A stretch of 9,097 nt of DNA from Bacteroidota bacterium (GTDB lineage: Bacteria; Bacteroidota; Bacteroidia; Cytophagales; Hymenobacteraceae), in NCBI GenBank assembly GCA_023424725.1, contig JAFADQ010000145.1, forward strand, positions 1 to 9,097, given 5' to 3'. The position numbers and the translations under genes are program-made. The notes beneath the pieces are model-generated. The model saw only the letters and a program-made list of their open reading frames with translations, did not search any database and was not told where the DNA came from. Every line of letters starts with the position of its first letter. The first letter of the stretch is position 1. Of this stretch, positions 1 through 5,344 are shown in pieces.

Positions 1-23
1 CCAAATGTTGACTTTACTTTAAA

Positions 24-31
24 CAAAGATA
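24..31 (-). promoter_or_regulatory. Minus-strand -7 promoter box (TATCTTTG)
   Basis: Read on the minus strand this is TATCTTTG, an exact match to the Bacteroidota -7 consensus TAnnTTTG. It would drive a gene lying left of the window, divergent from era. No clean -33 TTTG is present; a TTTC-like element sits about 19 bases upstream. The assignment rests on the box alone. Confidence 0.5.
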
Positions 32-129
32 CAACCTCAGGCCAAAGCCGAAATAAAGATTGCAATTAGTTATGCTGTAACGGCCATTTTTTTGCCCGCC
101 GCAGGCAAATCTGCTTCAAAGGTTTTCCG

Positions 130-137
130 TACCTTCG
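130..137 (+). promoter_or_regulatory. Possible era -7 box (TACCTTCG)
   Basis: TACCTTCG differs from TAnnTTTG at one position and lies 20 bases before the era ATG, a plausible distance for a short leader. No convincing -33 element is visible, so this is a weak candidate. Confidence 0.25.
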
Positions 138-157
138 CAGAAGCAGAAAAAATTACC

Positions 158-1039
158 ATGAATAACCACAAAGCAGGTTTCGTAAGCATAATAGGCAAGC
201 CCAATGTTGGCAAAAGCACTCTCATGAATGCCCTGGTTGGCGAAAAGCTCAGCATCATCACCTCTAAAGCGCAAACCACCCGCCACCGCATTATGGGAAT
301 TCTGAACGGCGACGATTTCCAGATCGTTTATTCCGATACGCCGGGAATTATTCAGCCAAAATACGAGCTGCACAACGCCATGATGCGCTTTGTGCATACT
401 TCTTTAGACGATGCCGATGTGATACTTTTCGTAACCGATATTTATGAAAAGCACGATGAGGAGGATGTTATAAAAAAGCTGAAACACACCGATGCCGCCG
501 TTCTGCTGCTCATCAATAAAATAGACCAGGCAACGGAAGATGAGGTAAAAGAAAAAATTGAGTACTGGAAAGAAAAGATCCCGGCTAAAGAAGTTTTGCC
601 TATCTCTGCATTAAATAAACTGGGCACAGAAAAAGTTTTCGAGCTGATTTTGCAGAACCTGCCACAACACCCGCCTTATTACGACAAAGAAGAGCTTACC
701 GATAAACCCGAGCGCTTTTTCGCCGCCGAGATGATCCGCGAAAAGATATTTTTGAATTATAAAAAGGAAATTCCTTACAGTTGCGAGGTGGTGGTAGAAG
801 AGTTTAAAGAAGACGATAAAATAATCCGCATCAGGGCCAATATTTTAGTGGAGCGCAAAAGTCAGAAACCAATCGTTATCGGCGATGGAGGCAAAGCGAT
901 AAAAAAAGTTGGCGTAGGCGCCCGAAAAGACATGGAAGATTTTTTTGCGAAGCAGGTGCATCTGGAGTTGTTCGTAAAAGTTGCCGAAGACTGGCGCACG
1001 AATAACCTGGCCTTGCGGCGGTTTGGGTATAACGAGTAG
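158..1039 (+). CDS. era: GTPase Era, 30S ribosome assembly
   Basis: Era binds the 3' end of 16S rRNA through a KH domain and acts as a GTP-dependent checkpoint in 30S subunit maturation. The 293-residue product has the usual Era length. Visible motifs are G1 GKPNVGKS (13-20), G2 around QTTRH (39-43), G3 DTPG (60-63), G4 NKID (120-123) and G5 SAL (150-152). A C-terminal KH domain follows, with GDGG at 242-245 and the family-typical GARKDME run at 254-260. The ATG at 158 is chosen because the protein then begins MNNHKAGFVS directly before the P-loop, as Era proteins do. The frame is open upstream to a TTG at 92, but those extra 22 residues look non-coding. The next gene is 278 bases away, so era is probably transcribed alone or with little read-through. 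Confidence 0.97.
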   Translation: MNNHKAGFVSIIGKPNVGKSTLMNALVGEKLSIITSKAQTTRHRIMGILNGDDFQIVYSDTPGIIQPKYELHNAMMRFVHTSLDDADVILFVTDIYEKHDEEDVIKKLKHTDAAVLLLINKIDQATEDEVKEKIEYWKEKIPAKEVLPISALNKLGTEKVFELILQNLPQHPPYYDKEELTDKPERFFAAEMIREKIFLNYKKEIPYSCEVVVEEFKEDDKIIRIRANILVERKSQKPIVIGDGGKAIKKVGVGARKDMEDFFAKQVHLELFVKVAEDWRTNNLALRRFGYNE

Positions 1040-1041
1040 AT

Positions 1042-1096
1042 GCGCAGATTTTAAATGTGCAGATTTGCAGATTATAAATGTGCATATATGCAGATG
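1042..1096 (+). repeat. Short GTGCAGAT-like direct repeats
   Basis: Immediately after the era stop, the motif (T/G)GCAGAT recurs about four times, interspersed with two copies of TAAATGTGCA. The run includes a perfect 12-base palindrome, TGCATATATGCA, at 1081-1092. Similar low-complexity GTGCAGAT runs are, from memory, frequent between genes in Bacteroidota. There is no coding potential, and the function is unknown. Confidence 0.6.
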
Positions 1097-1136
1097 AAGG
1101 CCAGGTTGATTGCATCAAAATTATTTTAACCATAGC

Positions 1137-1199
1137 CCACGGTTTTAACCGTGGAAAGAAGTTGATCCATCTGGCGGGAGATTAATGGTTTTAACCATT
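1137..1199. repeat. Pair of REP-like palindromes with GGTTTTAACC core
   Basis: Two hairpins share the core GGTTTTAACC. The first has 8-base arms CCACGGTT/AACCGTGG around a two-base loop (1137-1154). The second has 7-base arms AATGGTT/AACCATT around the same loop (1184-1199). They are 29 bases apart. Paired palindromes between genes resemble REP elements mobilised in other bacteria by RAYT transposases; that link is inferred and no transposase is present here. The hairpins may also attenuate transcription leaving era. The rest of the spacer up to 1317 shows no recognised crcB promoter or riboswitch. Confidence 0.6.
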
Positions 1200-1317
1200 T
1201 ATCAGCTTAAGCAGTTTCCGGCCGGAGAAGCGAAGCAAAATATGTGGATTTTATTTTCGATGCCCGCACAGAAATAGAATCGGTAAGCAAGTTTATAATT
1301 GAGTAACCTTACCAATC

Positions 1318-1698
1318 ATGAAAGAAGCATTACTCGTGTTCGCTGGCGGTGGAGCAGGTAGCTTGTTGCGCTATCTTGTGAGCAAAACTGCCCTTTACAG
1401 CCCTGTTGCGGGGTTTCCGTGGCACACGTTTACGGTAAATGTGGCGGGCAGCTTTTTGCTGGGCTTGCTGATGGGCTTCTTTGCCTTGCATAACGCGCCG
1501 GGCATGCAGCAATGGCGGTTGTTGCTTGGGGTTGGCTTTTGTGGCGGCTTTACTACTTACTCTACCTTCGCCCTGGAAAGCGTACGGTTGCTCGAAACCG
1601 ACCAACAAATAGTGTTTTTATTTTATACCTCCGGCAGTTTAGCCGCTGGTTTGGCAGCCGTTGCGGTGGGTTTGCTACTAGCGAAAAGTATCGTGTAG
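1318..1698 (+). CDS. crcB: Fluoride ion channel CrcB/Fluc
   Basis: CrcB (Fluc) proteins are small inner-membrane channels that work as dual-topology dimers and expel fluoride, protecting enzymes such as enolase and pyrophosphatase. The 126-residue product has the usual length and about four hydrophobic segments. Family motifs are GGGAGSLLRY (10-19), TFTVNVAGSFLLG (37-49) with the conserved Asn41, and GFCGGFTTYSTFALE (73-87), the pore and central sodium-site region. The common TTFSTF is TTYSTF here, so Tyr81 replaces one pore-lining Phe. The ATG at 1318 gives the expected N-terminus just before the first helix. The gene stands alone, with 278 and 426 non-coding bases on either side, and no fluoride riboswitch is recognised upstream. 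Confidence 0.95.
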   Translation: MKEALLVFAGGGAGSLLRYLVSKTALYSPVAGFPWHTFTVNVAGSFLLGLLMGFFALHNAPGMQQWRLLLGVGFCGGFTTYSTFALESVRLLETDQQIVFLFYTSGSLAAGLAAVAVGLLLAKSIV

Positions 1699-1822
1699 CC
1701 GGTTTTTTGCCTGTGATGGATAGAAAATTGGCCTTTGCAGGTTAAAAAATAAGCGGAGCCTGCCGCAGTTTGATGATGCCGGCCGGGAGGCCAGTGCTAC
1801 AGACCTGCGAATCGTTTTGTAG

Positions 1823-1841
1823 GGGCGAATTGCATTCGCCC
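1823..1841. repeat. GGGCGAAT-TGC-ATTCGCCC palindrome
   Basis: A perfect 8-base inverted repeat with a three-base loop. Copies of GTAGGGGCGAATTGCATTCG-type sequence recur between genes in many unrelated bacteria as far as I recall, which suggests a dispersed REP-like element rather than a regulator of der or crcB. Confidence 0.5.
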
Positions 1842-2032
1842 TGTTAGGTAAGCTAAAAGAAGGTAGATATTGCCGCGCAGAGTTTGTCTGAAACGAAGTT
1901 CGGCGTAGCCAATCAAAATTTATTTAATATAGCTGCCCGAATTTAGTCTGTATCGCACCTGAATTTGGCCCTTACAGCCCTGTTTATCAACCCCAAACAA
2001 AATACAAAAACCGAACTCTGCTAAAATAGCCG

Positions 2033-2040
2033 TACCTTTG
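2033..2040 (+). promoter_or_regulatory. der -7 promoter box (TACCTTTG)
   Basis: TACCTTTG matches the TAnnTTTG consensus exactly and is 84 bases before the der ATG, predicting a leader of roughly 75-80 bases. The -33 element is not obvious. The same octamer precedes murQ in this window, which strengthens the reading. Confidence 0.6.
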
Positions 2041-2051
2041 CATTTTTAAAA

Positions 2052-2110
2052 GCCTAAGTGCCGGCAGGAACTTCAAAAATTCCCGTAACCGACTGAAAAC
2101 CAACTTAGGC
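2052..2110 (+). other. Inverted repeat in the der 5' leader
   Basis: GCCTAAGT (2052-2059) and ACTTAGGC (2103-2110) are perfect complements separated by 43 bases, with a small GGAA/TTCC pair (2067-2070 and 2080-2083) nested inside. The element lies between the predicted transcription start and the der ATG, ending 14 bases before it. It could fold the leader RNA or bind a protein. Function is unknown, and it may be chance. Confidence 0.35.
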
Positions 2111-2124
2111 AGGAAACAAGGTTT

Positions 2125-3432
2125 ATGGCAAATATTATTGCAATTGTAGGTCGCCCAAACGTGGGCAAATCTACCCTCTTTAACCGCCTGGTTGGAGAAA
2201 GAAAAGCCATCATGGACAACATGAGCGGCGTTACCCGCGACCGCCACTACGGCTACGGCGAGTGGATCGGCAAATTCTACACCGTTATAGATACCGGCGG
2301 CTACGTACACGGCTCCGACGATATTTTTGAGGAAGAAATAAACAAACAGGTGCAGCTGGCCATGGAAGAGGCCACCGTAATTCTTTTTATGGTAGACGCC
2401 ATGGAAGGTCTGCACCCTTTAGACGAAGAATTTGCCAATATTCTGCGCCGCACCAAAAAGCCTGTTTTCCTGATCGCCAACAAAGCCGAAACCGCCAAGC
2501 GCGCACATGAGGCTGGTGAATTTTATAGTCTGGGAATGGGCGAAGTCTGGACAATTTCTTCTGCAAACGGCTCCGGAACAGGAGATTTGCTGGACGAAGT
2601 AGTGAAGCATTTCGAGACCGAAGGCGAAGAAGATCCGGATGCCGGAATTCCGAAGCTGGCAGTACTTGGAAGGCCTAACGTTGGGAAATCATCCTTCATA
2701 AATCTGTTACTTGGCACCGAGCGCTCTATCGTAACCGATATTGCCGGCACCACCCGTGACTCTATTCAGGCACGCTACAATCTGTTCGGTCAGGATTTTA
2801 TTATTATAGATACGGCCGGGCTGCGCAAGAAAAAGAAAGTGGTAGAAGACATTGAGTTTTTCTCAGTGCTGCGCTCGTTGCGTGCTCTTGAAGAAGCCGA
2901 TGTGGTGATTATGATGATTGATGCTACGCGTGGCTTAGAATCTCAGGACCAGAACATAATCTGGCTGGCGATTAAGAATCGCAAAGGCATCGTTATTCTG
3001 GTAAACAAGTGGGATCTGATAGAGAAAGATACCAAAACGGCGCTCAATTTCGAGAAAGAGATACGCGAGAAAATTGCGCCAAACCATTATATACCGATCA
3101 TCTTTATTTCGGTACTAAACAAGCAGCGCGTGCACAAAGCGGTAGAAACAGCGGTGGAAGTGTATAAAAATAAAACTACCAAAATTCCTACGTCTAAGCT
3201 AAACGAAGCGCTGTTGCCCGAAATAGAGCATTATCCGCCGCCGGCTGTTAAAGGCAAATACATTCGGATTAAGTACATTACCCAGTTGCCCACGCACAAC
3301 CCAACGTTCGCGTTTTTCTGTAACCTGCCGCAGTACATTAAAGAGTCGTACGAGCGATTCCTGGAGAACCGTTTGCGCGAAAAATTTGGATTTATGGGCG
3401 TGCCTATTAAGATTATTTTCAGGAAAAAATAG
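2125..3432 (+). CDS. der: GTPase Der (EngA), 50S ribosome assembly
   Basis: Der is an essential GTPase with two tandem G domains that assists late 50S subunit maturation. The 435-residue product has the standard layout. G domain 1 (about 1-165) carries GRPNVGKST (9-17) and DTGG (56-59). G domain 2 (about 175-345) carries GRPNVGKSS (182-190), DTAG (229-232) and NKWD (294-297). A KH-like C-terminal domain spans about 350-435 and ends in a basic tail, FRKK. The linker between the G domains (about 163-174) is acidic. The first-domain G4 motif reads NKAE (119-122) instead of NKxD, so a Glu occupies the guanine-specifying position; the second domain is canonical. The ATG at 2125 is immediately followed by the first beta strand and P-loop, so the start is secure. 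The preceding TACCTTTG box suggests its own promoter. The next gene begins 73 bases downstream with no clear terminator between. Confidence 0.97.
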   Translation: MANIIAIVGRPNVGKSTLFNRLVGERKAIMDNMSGVTRDRHYGYGEWIGKFYTVIDTGGYVHGSDDIFEEEINKQVQLAMEEATVILFMVDAMEGLHPLDEEFANILRRTKKPVFLIANKAETAKRAHEAGEFYSLGMGEVWTISSANGSGTGDLLDEVVKHFETEGEEDPDAGIPKLAVLGRPNVGKSSFINLLLGTERSIVTDIAGTTRDSIQARYNLFGQDFIIIDTAGLRKKKKVVEDIEFFSVLRSLRALEEADVVIMMIDATRGLESQDQNIIWLAIKNRKGIVILVNKWDLIEKDTKTALNFEKEIREKIAPNHYIPIIFISVLNKQRVHKAVETAVEVYKNKTTKIPTSKLNEALLPEIEHYPPPAVKGKYIRIKYITQLPTHNPTFAFFCNLPQYIKESYERFLENRLREKFGFMGVPIKIIFRKK

Positions 3433-3505
3433 ATAATTATATAAAACGCTTTTTAATTAATTCCGTAGAGGAAGCCGGTAATTCATCCAAAACCAACCTT
3501 TACAC

Positions 3506-3943
3506 ATGAAAAAAGTATTTTTATCTCTTTTAGTAGCCGGTACATTCGGCTTTGTTTCATGCACTCAAACTACTACTGAGGAAGCAGAAACAACAGATAC
3601 TACCATTACAGACGATACCGGCATGGGAACAGATATGTCGGGCGAAGGAACAGACATGGGAACTGGTATGGAAGGTACCACCACAACCGGTACTACCGAT
3701 GGAACCACTACGGGAACCACCGCAGGCACCACTATGGGTACAACCACTGGCACTACAGCCGGAACTACTGCCGGTGCCACAACTGGAACTACTGCAGGTA
3801 CAACAGCAGGTACAACAACTGGAACCACCGCAGGCACTACAGCCGGAACCACAACAGGTACTACTACCAACGGAACAACTGCCGGAACTACCACAGGAAC
3901 CACTGCAGGAACTACAGCCGGCGCGACAACCGGTACCCGTTAG
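3506..3943 (+). CDS. Gly-Thr tetrapeptide-repeat lipoprotein, function unknown
   Basis: A 145-residue predicted lipoprotein that I do not recognise as a named family. The N-terminus MKKVFLSLLVAGTFGFVSC is a lipoprotein signal peptide with a relaxed lipobox (FVSC) and lipidated Cys19, so the protein should be anchored at the cell envelope. Residues 20-56 are rich in Thr, Glu, Asp and Met. Residues 57-144 are about twenty tetrapeptides of the form GTT(A/T), often ordered GTTA-GTTA-GTTT, interrupted by single extra residues Thr61 and Asn122. The repeat has no charged residue except Asp65, and the protein ends in Arg145. DTT at 31-33 fits the Bacteroides O-glycosylation motif D(S/T)(A/I/L/V/M/T), a possible but unproven modification. 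A strong terminator follows, so the unit ends here. The lipobox, frame and terminator make the gene credible even though the repeat opens other frames. Confidence 0.8.
   Translation: MKKVFLSLLVAGTFGFVSCTQTTTEEAETTDTTITDDTGMGTDMSGEGTDMGTGMEGTTTTGTTDGTTTGTTAGTTMGTTTGTTAGTTAGATTGTTAGTTAGTTTGTTAGTTAGTTTGTTTNGTTAGTTTGTTAGTTAGATTGTR
3674..3937 (+). repeat. Degenerate 12-base tandem repeat encoding GTT(A/T)
   Basis: The region codes about twenty copies of a four-residue unit. Gly codons switch between GGA, GGT, GGC and GGG, and Thr codons between ACT, ACC, ACA and ACG, while the amino-acid pattern stays nearly exact. The repeat is therefore old at DNA level and kept at protein level, rather than a fresh slippage product. 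The lack of stops in other frames creates spurious open frames on both strands. Confidence 0.85.
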
Positions 3944-3969
3944 GCCCGGCTAAATTTTTTATTTAACGC

Positions 3970-4012
3970 AAAACAGAAAGCACTCACTAAACCGGGTGCT
4001 TTCTGTTTTTTT
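3970..4012 (+). terminator. Strong rho-independent terminator
   Basis: A perfect 14-base stem (3970-3983 paired with 3996-4009, core CAGAAAGCAC/GTGCTTTCTG) with a 12-base loop runs into a T7 tract ending at 4012. It sits 26 bases after the stop of the Gly-Thr repeat lipoprotein and separates it from the next lipoprotein genes. Confidence 0.9.
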
Positions 4013-4046
4013 GTTTCATACCCGGATTACCTGCAACCTAAAAGGA

Positions 4047-4058
4047 GGCCCGCGGGCC
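4047..4058. repeat. Perfect 12-base palindrome GGCCCGCGGGCC
   Basis: A self-complementary GC-only dodecamer about 87 bases upstream of the first 70-residue lipoprotein gene. An overlapping longer-range pair, GGAGGCC (4044-4050) and GGCCTCC (4119-4125), brackets much of the upstream region. It could be an operator or part of a leader structure. Only the symmetry supports this. Confidence 0.3.
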
Positions 4059-4144
4059 AAAGAAACCTTTATAGGGAATATTGAGTAATAAGCTGAAACC
4101 TGTGGTGACCGGTTTTTTGGCCTCCGCAGCATAACTAACATACT

Positions 4145-4357
4145 ATGAAAAATTCACTACTTTTTGCAGCCTTGTTTGCAGGCGCGCTGGCGTTTCAGGC
4201 ATGTAACACCACCGAAACCCACGACCGGAGTGTAGATAAACCAGCCGGCTCTGAGCATGGCCCGCAAAGCGGCGAAGTAGCCCGCGAAAATATAGGCGAA
4301 GACACCGATGAGGCCGGAAAAGCTGCCGCCGACGATTATGGCGATCGGGGCCGTTAA
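4145..4357 (+). CDS. Small acidic lipoprotein, 70 residues (copy 1)
   Basis: A short predicted lipoprotein of unknown function. Residues 1-20 form a signal peptide (Lys2, hydrophobic core 5-17) ending in the lipobox-like FQAC with Cys20 as the lipidated residue. The mature 51 residues are polar and acidic, with GEDTDEAGKAAADDYGD near the C-terminus, and probably unstructured. The next gene starts 30 bases downstream and encodes a protein of the same length with its Cys at the same position and the same DE(A/T)GK motif, so the two are probably co-transcribed paralogues. No consensus promoter box is visible. The signal peptide and matched partner argue against a chance open frame. Confidence 0.75.
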   Translation: MKNSLLFAALFAGALAFQACNTTETHDRSVDKPAGSEHGPQSGEVARENIGEDTDEAGKAAADDYGDRGR

Positions 4358-4387
4358 GCCTAATCTGATAACTTTTATTTTAACAAG

Positions 4388-4600
4388 ATGAAAAAGATAA
4401 CTTTCGCCCTTTTTGTGGCGGCAATTGCCTTTGCCGCACCGGCCTGCCAGCAATCGTACACAGAGAAAGCCGAGGAAGTGAATGTAGACGCCCGCGACGA
4501 AGACCAGGACGAAACCGGAAAATCGGTGCACGACCGCGCCGATGGCGGCATGGGCGATAACGAAAACCAGACAGAAACTACCGAAGCAGAAAGCCGGTAA
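4388..4600 (+). CDS. Small acidic lipoprotein, 70 residues (copy 2)
   Basis: The second member of the pair. The signal peptide MKKITFALFVAAIAFAAPAC ends in lipobox APAC with Cys20. The mature part is strongly acidic, with DARDEDQDETGK at 34-45 and many Glu, Asp, Asn and Thr residues, and ends TEAESR. It should sit on the periplasmic or outer face of the envelope as a short flexible chain. It has no recognisable domain and no assigned function. The shared DETGK/DEAGK motif, identical length and identical Cys position relate it to the gene 30 bases upstream. A hairpin 26 bases past the stop probably ends the transcript. Confidence 0.75.
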   Translation: MKKITFALFVAAIAFAAPACQQSYTEKAEEVNVDARDEDQDETGKSVHDRADGGMGDNENQTETTEAESR

Positions 4601-4625
4601 TTTATTCTGGAAAAGAAAAGTTTTT

Positions 4626-4678
4626 ACTCTCTGATGCAGCGAAAATTGGCTACTGCAGCCTGCGCTGTATCAGAGAGT
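4626..4678. terminator. Hairpin between convergent genes, possible two-way terminator
   Basis: Arms 4626-4641 and 4663-4678 (ACTCTCTGAT... / ...ATCAGAGAGT) pair over 16 bases with one G-T wobble around a 21-base loop. It lies between the plus-strand lipoprotein pair and the minus-strand gene, and one arm is inside the last codons of the minus-strand gene. The T-tracts on each side are interrupted (TATTTGTTT on plus, CTTTTCTTTT on minus after a run of A), so efficiency is uncertain. Confidence 0.6.
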
Positions 4679-5216
4679 CTATTTGTTTAAATAACTTTAC
4701 TGGCGTAAGTGTGCGCCACGGTATTTCTTCCAGCGAGCCGCCAAAGTTTATGTACGAATCGAGGTTGTAGGTTTTCATCTCGTTCAGCACAAAATCCTGG
4801 AAATTGATGGCCGCGATCCAGCCTTCTTCTACATCCTCAAACCACTCTTCGTAATAACAATCGTCGGAGCCGTGGAAATTAAATACATTCTCGCCCACCA
4901 GAATAAATTTATTGATTCCTTCCTGCGTCATGGCGTCAATAATGTTGCGTTTCAGCATCATAATATCGTTGTGCAGGGTATCGTTCCATTCGCCTATAAA
5001 TTCTATTATGGCAAAACGGAGGTCGTACTCAACAAATAGTATTTTTATATAAAGCGTTTCGGATTCTATAAAATCCCATTGCGGATGTATAAAGTAGCCG
5101 TAAATGGTGTTGCTGTATTCCAGTTCGCTGTATTCGGTGCCGTAAAGGGGCGAGCGCTCGTCTTCAGAGGCCGAATACCTGTCGATCCAGTTATAAAAAG
5201 GCTCTATGGAATGCAT
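4650..5216 (-). CDS. Conserved-looking hypothetical protein, 188 residues
   Basis: I do not recognise a named family. There is no signal peptide or membrane segment, so it should be cytoplasmic. It is acidic and unusually rich in aromatic residues (many Tyr, Phe and Trp). Notable local sequences are GYFIHPQWDFIESE (40-53), ILVGENVFNFHGSDD (105-119), CYYEEWFEDVEEGWIAAINF (120-139) and SYINFGGSLEEIPW (154-167). The alternation of hydrophobic strands suggests a compact alpha/beta fold. It starts at the ATG at 5216 and ends TAG at 4650. It lies 118 bases downstream of murQ on the same strand. A hairpin in that gap argues for separate or attenuated transcription. The long frame, strong sequence character and own spacing make it a real gene; the function is unknown. 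Confidence 0.8.
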   Translation of the reverse strand: MHSIEPFYNWIDRYSASEDERSPLYGTEYSELEYSNTIYGYFIHPQWDFIESETLYIKILFVEYDLRFAIIEFIGEWNDTLHNDIMMLKRNIIDAMTQEGINKFILVGENVFNFHGSDDCYYEEWFEDVEEGWIAAINFQDFVLNEMKTYNLDSYINFGGSLEEIPWRTLTPVKLFKQIDSLIQRRLQ

Positions 5217-5318
5217 AAAAGTACTGCCGGCTGTTTGCCCGTTGCTTATTAAAATAAAATGTTAGGGGAAGCCGGTTTAATGTTAGGTTAGTAACTACGG
5301 CTTTTACCTATACATTAA

Positions 5319-5344
5319 CCGGGCAGAATTAGTTTTAGGCCCGG
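5319..5344 (-). terminator. Weak hairpin at the murQ 3' end
   Basis: On the minus strand CCGGGC (5344-5339) pairs with GCCCGG (5324-5319) around a 14-base loop and spans the murQ stop codon. It is followed only by TTAATGTATAGG, without a proper U-tract, so it may attenuate rather than end transcription into the downstream hypothetical gene. Confidence 0.35.

Larger units (their letters stand above)
1699..2124. other. Long crcB-der spacer, non-coding
   Basis: These 426 bases contain no credible gene. From 1753 to 1841 there is a cluster of small GC-rich inverted repeats: GCGG/CCGC at 1753-1766, GGCC/GGCC at 1781-1792, and the GGGCGAAT palindrome. This looks like decayed intergenic repeat DNA. 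The stretch 1842-1980 shows nothing recognisable. The last 90 bases hold the der -7 box and leader. No T-rich terminator is clear after crcB. Confidence 0.6.

Noticed and set aside
92..157. In-frame TTG extension of era by 22 residues
   Set aside because: The Era family starts a few residues before the P-loop, matching the ATG at 158. The upstream residues have no family character and overlap the likely promoter.
1137..1199. CRISPR-like repeat pair
   Set aside because: There are only two short, non-identical palindromes with no regular spacers and no cas genes nearby.
1200..1317. Fluoride riboswitch upstream of crcB
   Set aside because: I looked for the conserved crcB-motif pattern (GGCGATGG...CGCC followed by a CTGATG-type segment) and did not find it.
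1396..1407. TTACAGCCCTGTT shared between the crcB coding region and the spacer near 1972
   Set aside because: It is a short match with no flanking similarity, and one copy is coding; chance is the simplest explanation.
1987..2415. 142-residue minus-strand open frame over the der start
   Set aside because: It is antisense to the conserved P-loop region of der and has no family features.
3552..3953. Open frames on the other plus frame and on the minus strand (3565-3903) across the Gly-Thr repeat
   Set aside because: They exist because the 12-base repeat has no stop in these frames. The minus frame reads as a Val-Pro repeat and the plus frame as a Pro/Gln/Leu-rich string. Only the 3506 frame has a signal peptide and a terminator.
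4096..4118. Possible small terminator AAACC-loop-GGTTT with T run before the first 70-residue lipoprotein
   Set aside because: The stem is only five bases and no gene ends just upstream, since the strong terminator at 3970-4012 already closes the preceding unit.
4157..4531. 124-residue minus-strand open frame across both small lipoprotein genes
   Set aside because: The two plus-strand frames have matching signal peptides, lipoboxes and length. The antisense hydrophobicity is a reflection of their codon use.
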